Source: Bacteroidota bacterium (GTDB lineage: Bacteria > Bacteroidota > Bacteroidia > Chitinophagales > Chitinophagaceae). Taken from it: DNA of 6,147 nucleotides. Shown one piece after another: positions 1 to 6,147 of the stretch. The notes beneath the pieces are model-generated. The model made no database searches, had not been told where the DNA came from, and was given only the letters and a program-made list of their open reading frames with translations. The stretch is taken from the NCBI GenBank assembly GCA_028875955.1, contig JAGWTX010000158.1:1-6147 (forward strand), given 5' to 3'. Every line of letters begins with the position of its first letter. Position 1 is the stretch's first letter. A program made the position numbers and the translations under genes.

Positions 1-2545
1 CTTCGAAAAAGCCCAGTGCATAAATCGTACTGGTTGGGTTCAGGCTCAATGGATAGCGCAGTTCCAGCGTGTATTTATTGAATATGGTAAAGTACTGGCT
101 TGCATTCTGTTTATCCGGGTTGATCTTAGGGTTGGAGTTGTCATACACCGGATATCCCCTGTGGGCAATGATATCATAACCCAACAGCGCAAACTGGTTA
201 CTCAGACCCGCATCACCCACCTGGAATCTTTCAAACGGAGAGATGGCCAGATCGGAATTAAACCTGCCCAGGAATCCGTATTTGGCGGCGGCTTTCAACA
301 CAAACTGTTTGTTCCTGTCTTCTCCGGTCGGTTTACCCAATGGCACATACCATTCTCCATTGAAGCGCCATTTATGGTACTCAATAAATTTATATGGATT
401 GGCAACCGGGTTGATATTCTTGTCTATCAGTGAATACGGCGGTGTGACCTGCAAACTCAGCAGGAAGGAGGAACCCTGACGCGGGAACAATGGCTGATCT
501 ACGGAAGAACGCTGTAAAGCGATCCTGAAATTGATATTGTTTACGATACCATTCTCAAAACCTGGCAGATTGGTCGGATCGATGGCATAATTACTCAGCT
601 TATAACGGGTATAGTTTATTCCCATGGAAAGGGAGAAAAAGTCATCCGGCCATTTCAGCTGTTTGGCCAGGCTCACCGTAGCACCCGTGGTAGAAATATA
701 TCTTGAATCGGCTACACTCGGGTCGTACTGACCGGTAAGCGGATCATAGGTTTGTCCGTATTTGGTGTTATAGATGCTTACGGTCAATGCATTTCGCTTC
801 TTACCTCCCAACCAGGGTTCGGTAAAGGAGAAATTGTAGGAACGGAATGCCTTACCGTTACTCTGAACCCGTAAACTCAGTTTCTGGCCATCTCCCATCG
901 GCAAGGGATCCCAGGCCGATTTCTTCAGGATGTTACGGATGGAGAAGTTATTAAAGGATACCCCCAGGGTACCGGTTAATCCGATATATCCACCCCAGCC
1001 CGCACTCAGCTCGAGCTGATCGCTTGACTTTTCTTCCACGCCATAATTGATATCCACCGTTCCGTCTTCGGGATTGGGTACCGGATCGATCTTGATCTTT
1101 TCCTGGTTAAAATAATTCAGCTGGGCGATCTCACGCTGTGAACGGATCAGATCCGTACGGCTGAATTTCTCACCCGGAATGGTCCTCAGTTCCCGGCGGA
1201 TCACATATTCCTTTGTTCTGTCATTCCCGCTGATCCGCACATTCTTGATGGTTGCCTGCGGACCTTCCACAATCCGGATCTCATAATCGATGGTATCGTT
1301 ATAAACGGCTGTCTCCACCGGATCGGTTCTGAAGAAAAGATACCCGTCGTCCTGGTACAATCCGCTGATGTCACCCCCATCGGGCGATGCGGATTTACCC
1401 AGTTTCTTATTCAGGGTTTCCAGGTTATAGATATCCCCTTTGCGGATACCGAGGATAGCGGTCAGGATCGAATCGCTGAATTTCGTATTCCCTCTCCAGG
1501 AAATATTCCCGAAATAATACTGTTTACCCTCATTGATCTTGATGTCGATATTCAACCCGTCTTTTTTGGTATGGTACACCGTATCCTTTTCGATGATGGC
1601 ATCACGGTAACCCAGGGTGTTATAGTAATCCAGGATATTATCCTTGTCTTCGGCATATTTTTTTGCATCATACTTCGCAGAAGACAATTTGATCCGGATA
1701 TAGGGATCCAATACTTTTTTCGTTTTGCTGAATGTCAGGAAGCCTTTGTCTGCGAGGTATTGCTGGAACTTATAACGCTGGGGTTTCACCAGGTAGCCCG
1801 AGTCAAAACTCGGGTGCAGCGTTAAACGGGAACGTTCCTTGGTATCCTTTAATTGTTTTTTCAGTTTACCGGCATCTACGGTATTCCCTCCGAAGTTGAT
1901 ATTGTTGATCTTCAGTTTGGGGCCTTTATCGATGATAAAGTCCATGGATAGGGTATTGCTAAGGCTGGTATCCTTTTTTTCAACGATGGTCACTTTGGAA
2001 TCCTGGTAGCCTTTGTCTGCATAATATTTTTTGATCGCTTCAATGGCTGAGATTTTCATGTTCTCGTTGATCACACGGTTGGGAACCAGACCGGTTTTAC
2101 CCGCGAGGTCTTCCCCTTCCCCTTTCCGGATGCCTTTGAAATAGAATTTGGATAAACGGGGTCTTTCGGTAACGGCGATTTCAATGTCGATGTCCTTACC
2201 CACCAGTTTGGTTACATAGATCTCAACATCCGAAAAATAGTTCTGGCCCCATAACTTGGTGATGGCTTTGGAAAAGTTGTCACCCCCGGGAATGGTTACC
2301 TCATCGCCGACACTGATATTGGCAATGGAGATCAGGAGGTTTTCGTCAAAGAATTTGTTTCCGGTAACTTTTATCGCGGCGATCCGGTATTTTCTGGGTG
2401 TTTTTTGGTTGAATATATTCAGCAGATCTGCATCAATGGAAGTAATCGTGGTATCTGAATGGGTGGTTGTTTGCTGCGATCGGGCAGAGACACTCAGGAG
2501 CGAGGTAATAAAAGCCAACACTAAAATTTTGTACACTTTCTGCAT
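1..2545 (-). CDS. bamA: Outer membrane protein assembly factor BamA (3' end cut by window edge)
   Basis: BamA is the central Omp85 subunit of the BAM complex, which folds and inserts beta-barrel proteins into the outer membrane. From ATG at 2545 the frame stays open for 848 codons to the left edge. Residues 1-24 form a signal peptide (MQKVYK, then a hydrophobic stretch ending SVSARSQ). Five POTRA-like units follow: about 54-128 (RIAAIKVTGNKFF), 130-208 (FYFKGIRKGEG, IIDKGP), 210-340 (INNINFGGN, IDIKINEG), 343-428 (FGNISWRGNTKFSD, IRIVEGP) and 432-505 (IKNVRISGNDRTKEYVIRRE). The barrel starts near 509 (LELSAGWGGYIGLTGTLG). HRGY at 795-798 sits where the family's VRGF/Y loop-6 motif is expected. 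The last residues (IYALGFFE) suggest only a few dozen residues are missing, judged from family length. It lies 150 bases after uppS on the same strand, so it could be co-transcribed or have its own promoter. The start is chosen because it gives the signal peptide directly. Confidence 0.95.
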   Translation of the reverse strand, partial: MQKVYKILVLAFITSLLSVSARSQQTTTHSDTTITSIDADLLNIFNQKTPRKYRIAAIKVTGNKFFDENLLISIANISVGDEVTIPGGDNFSKAITKLWGQNYFSDVEIYVTKLVGKDIDIEIAVTERPRLSKFYFKGIRKGEGEDLAGKTGLVPNRVINENMKISAIEAIKKYYADKGYQDSKVTIVEKKDTSLSNTLSMDFIIDKGPKLKINNINFGGNTVDAGKLKKQLKDTKERSRLTLHPSFDSGYLVKPQRYKFQQYLADKGFLTFSKTKKVLDPYIRIKLSSAKYDAKKYAEDKDNILDYYNTLGYRDAIIEKDTVYHTKKDGLNIDIKINEGKQYYFGNISWRGNTKFSDSILTAILGIRKGDIYNLETLNKKLGKSASPDGGDISGLYQDDGYLFFRTDPVETAVYNDTIDYEIRIVEGPQATIKNVRISGNDRTKEYVIRRELRTIPGEKFSRTDLIRSQREIAQLNYFNQEKIKIDPVPNPEDGTVDINYGVEEKSSDQLELSAGWGGYIGLTGTLGVSFNNFSIRNILKKSAWDPLPMGDGQKLSLRVQSNGKAFRSYNFSFTEPWLGGKKRNALTVSIYNTKYGQTYDPLTGQYDPSVADSRYISTTGATVSLAKQLKWPDDFFSLSMGINYTRYKLSNYAIDPTNLPGFENGIVNNINFRIALQRSSVDQPLFPRQGSSFLLSLQVTPPYSLIDKNINPVANPYKFIEYHKWRFNGEWYVPLGKPTGEDRNKQFVLKAAAKYGFLGRFNSDLAISPFERFQVGDAGLSNQFALLGYDIIAHRGYPVYDNSNPKINPDKQNASQYFTIFNKYTLELRYPLSLNPTSTIYALGFFE

Positions 2546-2567
2546 CCGTTTCGGTTTGTAAGACTGC

Positions 2568-2633
2568 CAACATTAAGAACTTTTTTTGAGCTCAGTCAGC
2601 AATTGGTTCAGGTTTTTAGGCGGGGCAAATTAA
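2568..2633 (-). promoter_or_regulatory. Weak candidate promoter elements in the bamA leader
   Basis: The 150-base gap between uppS and bamA (2546-2695) holds no gene. Two minus-strand octamers each match the Bacteroidota -7 consensus TAnnTTTG with one mismatch: TAATGTTG at 2568-2575 and TTAATTTG at 2626-2633. The nearer one has a TTG upstream, but at a spacing of about 24 bases, slightly long for the -33 element. Such short matches are common by chance in AT-rich gaps. The gap length is the main reason to suspect that bamA has a promoter in addition to read-through from uppS. Confidence 0.2.
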
Positions 2634-2695
2634 CTGGAATAATGAAAAGTGTTTGTTAAATCCCCCTTTGTCTGTAAAGCTGGTTGTTAATTAAA

Positions 2696-3460
2696 TCAGG
2701 CCAATTGGGTTCCCTCCTCTATTTGTTGACCTGTTTTTCCGAATCTCCTTTCTCTTCCCTGGAAGTCGATGATGGCTTCATACAGGTTTTCTTTCCGGAA
2801 ATCGGGCCAGCGGGTGTTGGTGAAATACAATTCGGCATAGGCAAGCTGGTATAGCAGAAAATTACTGATCCGGTATTCTCCGCTGGTGCGGATCATGAGT
2901 TCCGGGTCAGGAAAGTCACTGGTTGTCAGGTATTGCTGCAAGGTATCCTGGTTGATGGTTTCGGGGTCAATCTTCCCTGCTTTCACATCCTGACCGATAT
3001 GCTTGACCGCATTGACCAATTCCCAACGGCTGCTGTAGCTAAGGGCCATGATCAGATTCAGACCGGTATTGTGACTGGTCATTTGCAGGGCTTCATTCAA
3101 TTCATCGTGTGCAAATTTGGGCAACATATCCAGGTCACCGATCACATGCAAACGTATATTGTTTTTATTTAATATAGGTACTTCTTTCCGGATGGTATCC
3201 ACCAGCAGGGTCATCAATCCCTCCACTTCCTGCTTCGGGCGGTCCCAGTTTTCGGTACTGAATGCATAGAGGGTCAGGTATTGGATCCCGAGCTCGGCAG
3301 ATCCTTCCACGATATTTCTTACGCTCTCCACGCCATGATAATGACCATACAGCCGCTCCTGCCCTTTTTCCTCCGCCCAACGGCCATTACCATCCATAAT
3401 GATGGCGATATGGTGGGGCAGATGCGTTTTATCGATCCGGTCAATCAGGCCTTCCTGCAT
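2696..3460 (-). CDS. uppS: Isoprenyl transferase (undecaprenyl diphosphate synthase family)
   Basis: This is a cytosolic cis-prenyltransferase of 254 residues, which is normal length. It adds isopentenyl diphosphate units to farnesyl diphosphate to build the long polyprenyl diphosphate that becomes the lipid carrier for peptidoglycan and surface polysaccharides. The family signature is clear. HIAIIMDGNGRWA at 17-29 carries the diphosphate/Mg-binding Asp23, GHYHGVESV lies at 39-47, YAFSTENWDRP at 65-75, and YSSRWELVNAV at 142-152. RTSGEYRISNFLLYQ at 191-205 has Arg191 and Arg197 for the homoallylic substrate, and AYAELYF has Glu210, which matches the metal-binding Glu of the E. coli enzyme. 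One oddity is Tyr204, where most homologues, including E. coli, have Trp (NFLLWQ). The ATG at 3460 is the natural start; no in-frame ATG is seen just upstream. It follows the DUF6089 gene by 108 bases and precedes bamA. The exact product chain length cannot be read from the sequence. Confidence 0.95.
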   Translation of the reverse strand: MQEGLIDRIDKTHLPHHIAIIMDGNGRWAEEKGQERLYGHYHGVESVRNIVEGSAELGIQYLTLYAFSTENWDRPKQEVEGLMTLLVDTIRKEVPILNKNNIRLHVIGDLDMLPKFAHDELNEALQMTSHNTGLNLIMALSYSSRWELVNAVKHIGQDVKAGKIDPETINQDTLQQYLTTSDFPDPELMIRTSGEYRISNFLLYQLAYAELYFTNTRWPDFRKENLYEAIIDFQGRERRFGKTGQQIEEGTQLA

Positions 3461-3482
3461 AATGCTCTCATGAATTAGGCTG

Positions 3483-3490
3483 CAAATCTA
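3483..3490 (-). promoter_or_regulatory. Candidate Bacteroidota -7 promoter element upstream of uppS
   Basis: The minus strand reads TAGATTTG here, an exact match to the TAnnTTTG -7 element known from Bacteroidota housekeeping promoters. It ends 22 bases before the uppS ATG, which would leave a leader of about 15 bases. No TTG or TTTG sits at the expected -33 distance (17-23 bases upstream), so the promoter is only half supported. If real, it would let uppS, and perhaps bamA, be transcribed independently of nadK and the DUF6089 gene. Confidence 0.4.
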
Positions 3491-3514
3491 ACAAAATCAA
3501 TGCGCATGGAAGGA

Positions 3515-3548
3515 TTTAATGGCTTAAAAAATGCCATTTAACGCCATT
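3515..3548. repeat. Three-copy AATGGC/GCCATT repeat in the DUF6089-uppS gap
   Basis: AATGGC occurs at 3518-3523 and its reverse complement GCCATT at 3533-3538 and again at 3543-3548. The first two form an inverted repeat with a 9-base AT-rich spacer. The stem can extend to 9 positions with one mismatch (TTT-AATGGC against GCCATT-TAA). The two GCCATT copies are direct repeats 10 bases apart, about one helical turn. The array lies between the DUF6089 stop and the candidate -7 element of uppS, on its upstream side. It could be a regulator-binding site or a weak mRNA hairpin. No U-run follows the stem on the minus strand, so it is not a canonical intrinsic terminator. Chance is possible given the short unit. 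Confidence 0.35.
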
Positions 3549-3568
3549 CAAAACCTTAAAATTGGAAT

Positions 3569-4420
3569 TTAATGCGAAGGTTGGGGGCAACGGTAGGAAG
3601 AAAGGTTAAAAGACACCCCTATTTTGAAGGTGGCAAAAGCATCTTTCTGGAGACTGTTCCCCCTTTGTCTGCCTTTTACACCCACGGAAGTGCCGGTTTC
3701 ATAACTCCTGTCCTGTAACAAAAACCCGGGAGAGGGTGAACCATCGGGTAAGGGTGGAAATGCATCCGGTGCATACAGACCGCTCACATCATCCAGGTAA
3801 TCCGTATTGGTGAAACGGTAGGTCAGTTCGGCAAATACATTGGTTTTTGCATTCAATGCATATTTGGCACCCACGGTAAAGGGGATACTGATGGCGATCG
3901 GGCTATAGGGTTTCAGGTTGGGGTATAGGGCACTGCCCTGTCCTTCTGTCCCCAACGGACGCAGAAAATATTTTTCGCCGTTCAGATAGGCATAGGGGTC
4001 GAAAGAAAAGACGCCAACACCCAGTCCCACATAGGGTGTGAAATTGTAGCCTTCGAAACCGGGTTGAAACTGGAAGAAATTAAAATCTCCGGCGATACTG
4101 ATTTCCCAGACATTGGTATTAAAACTCAGGTTTCTGGTTCTTTGAACGGGATTATTGCTGTACACATCGGAATACCCCAGCATGGCATAGTCGCCGGATA
4201 AGCGGATACCGATATAATTGGTGATCTGTTTGCGGAAAAAAAGACCCGCTGCAAACTTCGGACGGTTGATGGCTGAATTCGGATTCAGGTCTCCGAAATA
4301 ATGCGCCAGACCCACGGATACCCCTACCTCACCCTGGTGCACAAAGGGTTCCATCATTTGAGCCTGCCCTTGTTGCAGGGCAAAAAACAGGCTAGCCAGC
4401 AGGATGGTTTTTTTTATCAT
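3569..4420 (-). CDS. DUF6089 family protein, predicted secreted outer-membrane beta-barrel
   Basis: The biochemical function is unknown. The 283-residue product starts with a clear signal peptide (MIKKTILLASLFFALQQGQA, probable cleavage before QMMEP), so it is exported. The mature part is rich in short alternating aromatic/polar strands joined by Gly/Asn turns, as in small outer-membrane barrels: VGVSVGLAHYFGDLNPN at 32-48, IGIRLSGDYAMLGYSD near 70-85, NTNVWEISIAGDFNFF at 101-116, FTPYVGLGVGVFSFDPYAY near 127-145, FTVGAKYALNAKTNVFAELTYRFTNTDYLDD at about 181-211 and FATFKIGVSFNLSSYRC at the C-terminus. The GDLNPN, SFDPYAY and FLRPLGTEGQG segments are what I recognise as DUF6089 hallmarks. The frame also stays open to an upstream ATG at 4471, 5 bases after the nadK stop, but that start would bury the signal peptide behind 17 extra residues, so ATG 4420 is preferred. 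The only Cys is close to the C-terminus. The gene sits between nadK and uppS, which suggests an envelope role by association only. Confidence 0.85.
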   Translation of the reverse strand: MIKKTILLASLFFALQQGQAQMMEPFVHQGEVGVSVGLAHYFGDLNPNSAINRPKFAAGLFFRKQITNYIGIRLSGDYAMLGYSDVYSNNPVQRTRNLSFNTNVWEISIAGDFNFFQFQPGFEGYNFTPYVGLGVGVFSFDPYAYLNGEKYFLRPLGTEGQGSALYPNLKPYSPIAISIPFTVGAKYALNAKTNVFAELTYRFTNTDYLDDVSGLYAPDAFPPLPDGSPSPGFLLQDRSYETGTSVGVKGRQRGNSLQKDAFATFKIGVSFNLSSYRCPQPSH

Positions 4421-4476
4421 AAGTATTCGGATCGCTATCTTTTGTAAAATAGCATCAAAATTCAATACCATAAAAG

Positions 4477-5355
4477 TTAATTTCTTTTATCAAGACCCCA
4501 GGTAAGCTTGGTTCGCAGCGTGGACAGGAAACTATTTTCGTTCAAACGAACCAGATTTACCCCGAATTTCTCCCTCCGGACGGCCAATTGGATGGTTTTG
4601 TTCACAATTTCCCTTCTGGCATCCAGCGCGCAGATCACCTGGTCTGCCCTGCTTTCCACTTCAAAGGAAATCACATTGGTATCGGGTACCACGATGGATC
4701 TGACATTCAGGTTATGCGGCGCCACCGGTGTAATCACAAAACTGGATGAATCCGGAAAAAGAATGGGACCATTACAGCTCATGTTATAACCCGTGGAACC
4801 CGTGGGGGTGGATACGATCAGTCCGTCTGCCCAATAGGTATTCAGGAACTCCCCGTTCAGATAGGTATGGATCTTGACCATGGGTGACACATCCCTTTTG
4901 TGGATGGCAAATTCATTCAGGGCAAAGGGCGTTTCTCCAAACAACTTTTCATCCGAATCCAAATGGATCAGGGTTCGCTTATCCACCAGGTAGGTATGGT
5001 TGACGAGCGAATCCACCGCACTGGACAAGTCTTCCTTACTGATACTTGCCAGAAAACCCAGGCGGCCAAAATTGATACCCAAAATCGGTATGTTTTTATC
5101 CCTTACCAGGGTAACCGTATCCAGCAGGGTGCCATCTCCCCCCAAACTGATCATACAATCAATTTCCGCATCCAGGTCTTCAGAATGGTGAAAGGGTATG
5201 ACTTTTTCATAGAGATGTTGCGGCAAAGTGAACTGCTCCATCAGTTGGTGAAAGAGCAGGATGGTGATATCGTAACGGGTCAGGTCTTCCAGTAACAACA
5301 ACAGGGGATTTTCCTGTTCAAAGTCAAGACCCCGACTATAGATAGCTACTTTCAT
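4477..5355 (-). CDS. nadK: NAD kinase (ATP-NAD kinase)
   Basis: This cytosolic enzyme phosphorylates NAD at the 2' hydroxyl of its adenosine ribose to make NADP and so controls the cell's NADP(H) pool. At 292 residues it has the usual family length. Diagnostic motifs in order are LGGDGTLLDT at 71-80 with catalytic Asp74, ILGINFGRLGFLA at 91-103, ALNEFAIHK at 145-153 with the conserved Asn-Glu pair, ADGLIVSTPTGSTGY at 176-190 (the Gly/Thr-rich NAD site), PVAPHNLNVRSIVVPD at 210-225, and ALDARRE at 243-249. The C-terminal STLRTKLTWGLDKRN is typical of Bacteroidota NAD kinases. The start ATG at 5355 gives the expected MKVAIYSR beginning of the first beta strand. It follows the edge Omp85-like gene by 125 bases. 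Its stop is 56 bases before the preferred start of the DUF6089 gene, so those two are probably co-transcribed. No convincing promoter is visible upstream. Confidence 0.96.
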   Translation of the reverse strand: MKVAIYSRGLDFEQENPLLLLLEDLTRYDITILLFHQLMEQFTLPQHLYEKVIPFHHSEDLDAEIDCMISLGGDGTLLDTVTLVRDKNIPILGINFGRLGFLASISKEDLSSAVDSLVNHTYLVDKRTLIHLDSDEKLFGETPFALNEFAIHKRDVSPMVKIHTYLNGEFLNTYWADGLIVSTPTGSTGYNMSCNGPILFPDSSSFVITPVAPHNLNVRSIVVPDTNVISFEVESRADQVICALDARREIVNKTIQLAVRREKFGVNLVRLNENSFLSTLRTKLTWGLDKRN

Positions 5356-5480
5356 TGGGTAGTTTGTGATGAAGGCAAAGGTTTTACAGGCGATCAGGAC
5401 CGGCTGTTACCGTAAGCAAAGCATAGAAAACAGTTATCAGCACTTTACTTTCAGACAAGGGTGGCCTGTGAATCCTTTTC

Positions 5481-6147
5481 CTAAAAATCGTTTCTCGTTT
5501 GTAAATATAAGCCATCCCTTCCCAGTTGGTTAAAGCTGTATTCTATTTTAAACACAAAATCATAAATAGAAACAATATCCATACCAAAACCCCAGGTGCG
5601 CATCAGCCGGTTATTGAGGGTGTTTGTGGGGTTGGGCGTGGGTGAATAGGCATAGCCCAGGTCGCCATAGGCTTTGAGAAAGATCCGGAAGGGGATCTTG
5701 TCATGGGTCTTGCTGGGAAAGGGATTGTGGAAAATAAACGACAGGATCTGCTTATGCAAAGTTGTTTTCAGTGCCCCGCCCACCATGCCGTCCACCACAT
5801 TGTATTCCAGGCCGCGCAGTTGAAAATGGCCATAGCCGAACAGGCGCTGGTTGACAAAATATTCCCGGAAGGGTACTTTCAGATTGGCCATGGCTTCCAG
5901 GTGCAGAAAACTGGTTTTGGAAAAGGGAAGGGCATACACTGCCCTGCCACCTAACATCCAGAGACCCGAAACATTATCCAATCCGCGCCGGTATAAGTTG
6001 GCTTCCATTTGAAAACCCCGGGTGGGATAAGAAATATAATCCACATTGTAATACTTATACTGGTAACCAAAATCGATGTACTGCAGCCTTGTCCGGTGAT
6101 CCGGGAAATAAAGGGGGTTGAGGATGAGTACGGAATCGTTTACACGT
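5481..6147 (-). CDS. Omp85/BamA-TamA-like outer-membrane beta-barrel protein, C-terminal part (5' end cut by window edge)
   Basis: The frame runs without a stop from the right edge to TAG at 5481-5483, giving 221 residues of C-terminal sequence. It enters the window in mid-gene: the residues before the in-frame GTG at 6044 (LQYIDFGYQYKYYN) already look like barrel strands, so that GTG is not the true start. Features that recall the Omp85 barrel are successive amphipathic strands, LRGLEYNVVDG at 110-120 at the place of the family's (V/L)RG(F/Y) loop-6 motif, a late GFGMDIVSIYDFVFKIEYSFNQLG segment at 186-209 as in Bacteroidota BamA/TamA-like proteins, and a C-terminal Phe. The missing N-terminus would be expected to hold a signal peptide and POTRA domains. 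It is distinct in sequence from the BamA at the other end of the window, so it is a second Omp85-like protein rather than a copy. The substrate is unknown; it could be a TamA-like, lipid-transport or surface-export barrel. Confidence 0.7.
   Translation of the reverse strand, partial: RVNDSVLILNPLYFPDHRTRLQYIDFGYQYKYYNVDYISYPTRGFQMEANLYRRGLDNVSGLWMLGGRAVYALPFSKTSFLHLEAMANLKVPFREYFVNQRLFGYGHFQLRGLEYNVVDGMVGGALKTTLHKQILSFIFHNPFPSKTHDKIPFRIFLKAYGDLGYAYSPTPNPTNTLNNRLMRTWGFGMDIVSIYDFVFKIEYSFNQLGRDGLYLQTRNDF

Noticed and set aside
161..479. Two overlapping plus-strand open frames near the left edge
   Set aside because: They are antisense to the BamA barrel region, overlap each other in different frames and show no domain.
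2256..2561. A 101-codon plus-strand open frame overlapping the 5' end of bamA
   Set aside because: It is antisense to the bamA signal peptide and first POTRA domain, and nothing in its translation is recognisable.
2581..2594. T-run next to the palindrome TGAGCTCA, as a possible terminator
   Set aside because: The palindrome has no loop, and on the transcribed minus strand the run reads as A, not U. No plus-strand gene needs a terminator here.
2660..2695. Near-duplicate TTAACAA-type words in the uppS-bamA gap
   Set aside because: They are short, AT-rich and imperfect, within what chance would give in such a gap.
3165..3380. A 71-codon minus-strand frame inside uppS
   Set aside because: It is an out-of-frame reading of the conserved uppS coding sequence with low-complexity Gly/Arg-rich content.
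4900..5295. A 131-codon open frame on the plus strand
   Set aside because: It lies wholly antisense to nadK, whose motifs are unmistakable. Its translation shows no recognisable domain or signal peptide.
5356..5480. Promoter or terminator in the gap between the edge barrel gene and nadK
   Set aside because: I found only poor matches, such as TATGCTTTG with the wrong internal spacing and AACCTTTG with no -33 partner. There was no stem longer than about 4 bases followed by a U-run.

Overview
The window looks like a chromosomal fragment from a member of the Bacteroidota, most likely a Chitinophagaceae-type organism. The evidence is a DUF6089 outer-membrane protein, NAD kinase and isoprenyl transferase sequences of Bacteroidota character, start codons without a clear Shine-Dalgarno sequence, and a promoter element of the Bacteroidota TAnnTTTG type. 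Every gene I can support lies on the minus strand, so reading in the direction of transcription runs from the right edge to the left. The family-level placement is inference.

Layout in transcription order: (1) 6147-5481, the C-terminal 221 residues of an Omp85/BamA-TamA-like outer-membrane beta-barrel, cut by the right edge; (2) 5355-4477, NAD kinase (nadK), complete; (3) 4420-3569, a DUF6089-type secreted beta-barrel protein of unknown function, complete; (4) 3460-2696, di-trans,poly-cis isoprenyl transferase (uppS), complete; (5) 2545-1, bamA, with its signal peptide, five POTRA domains and most of the barrel, missing its C-terminal end at the left edge. The gaps are 125, 56, 108 and 150 bases. 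No gap exceeds 300 bases, and I found no tRNA, rRNA, insertion sequence, CRISPR array or plus-strand gene.

The genes share an envelope theme. UppS makes the polyprenyl carrier for peptidoglycan and surface glycans. BamA inserts beta-barrels into the outer membrane, and the DUF6089 protein and the edge Omp85-like protein are themselves predicted barrels. NadK makes NADP, whose reduced form serves many biosyntheses. From general knowledge, nadK - DUF6089 - uppS - bamA is a recurring Bacteroidota gene order, often followed by ompH/skp-like genes. The window is therefore mostly conserved housekeeping DNA and I do not see a convincing new system. The points most worth a second look are the uncharacterised DUF6089 protein between uppS and nadK, the second Omp85-like protein upstream, a repeat-bearing gap with a candidate promoter before uppS, and a Tyr-for-Trp change in an otherwise conserved UppS motif.
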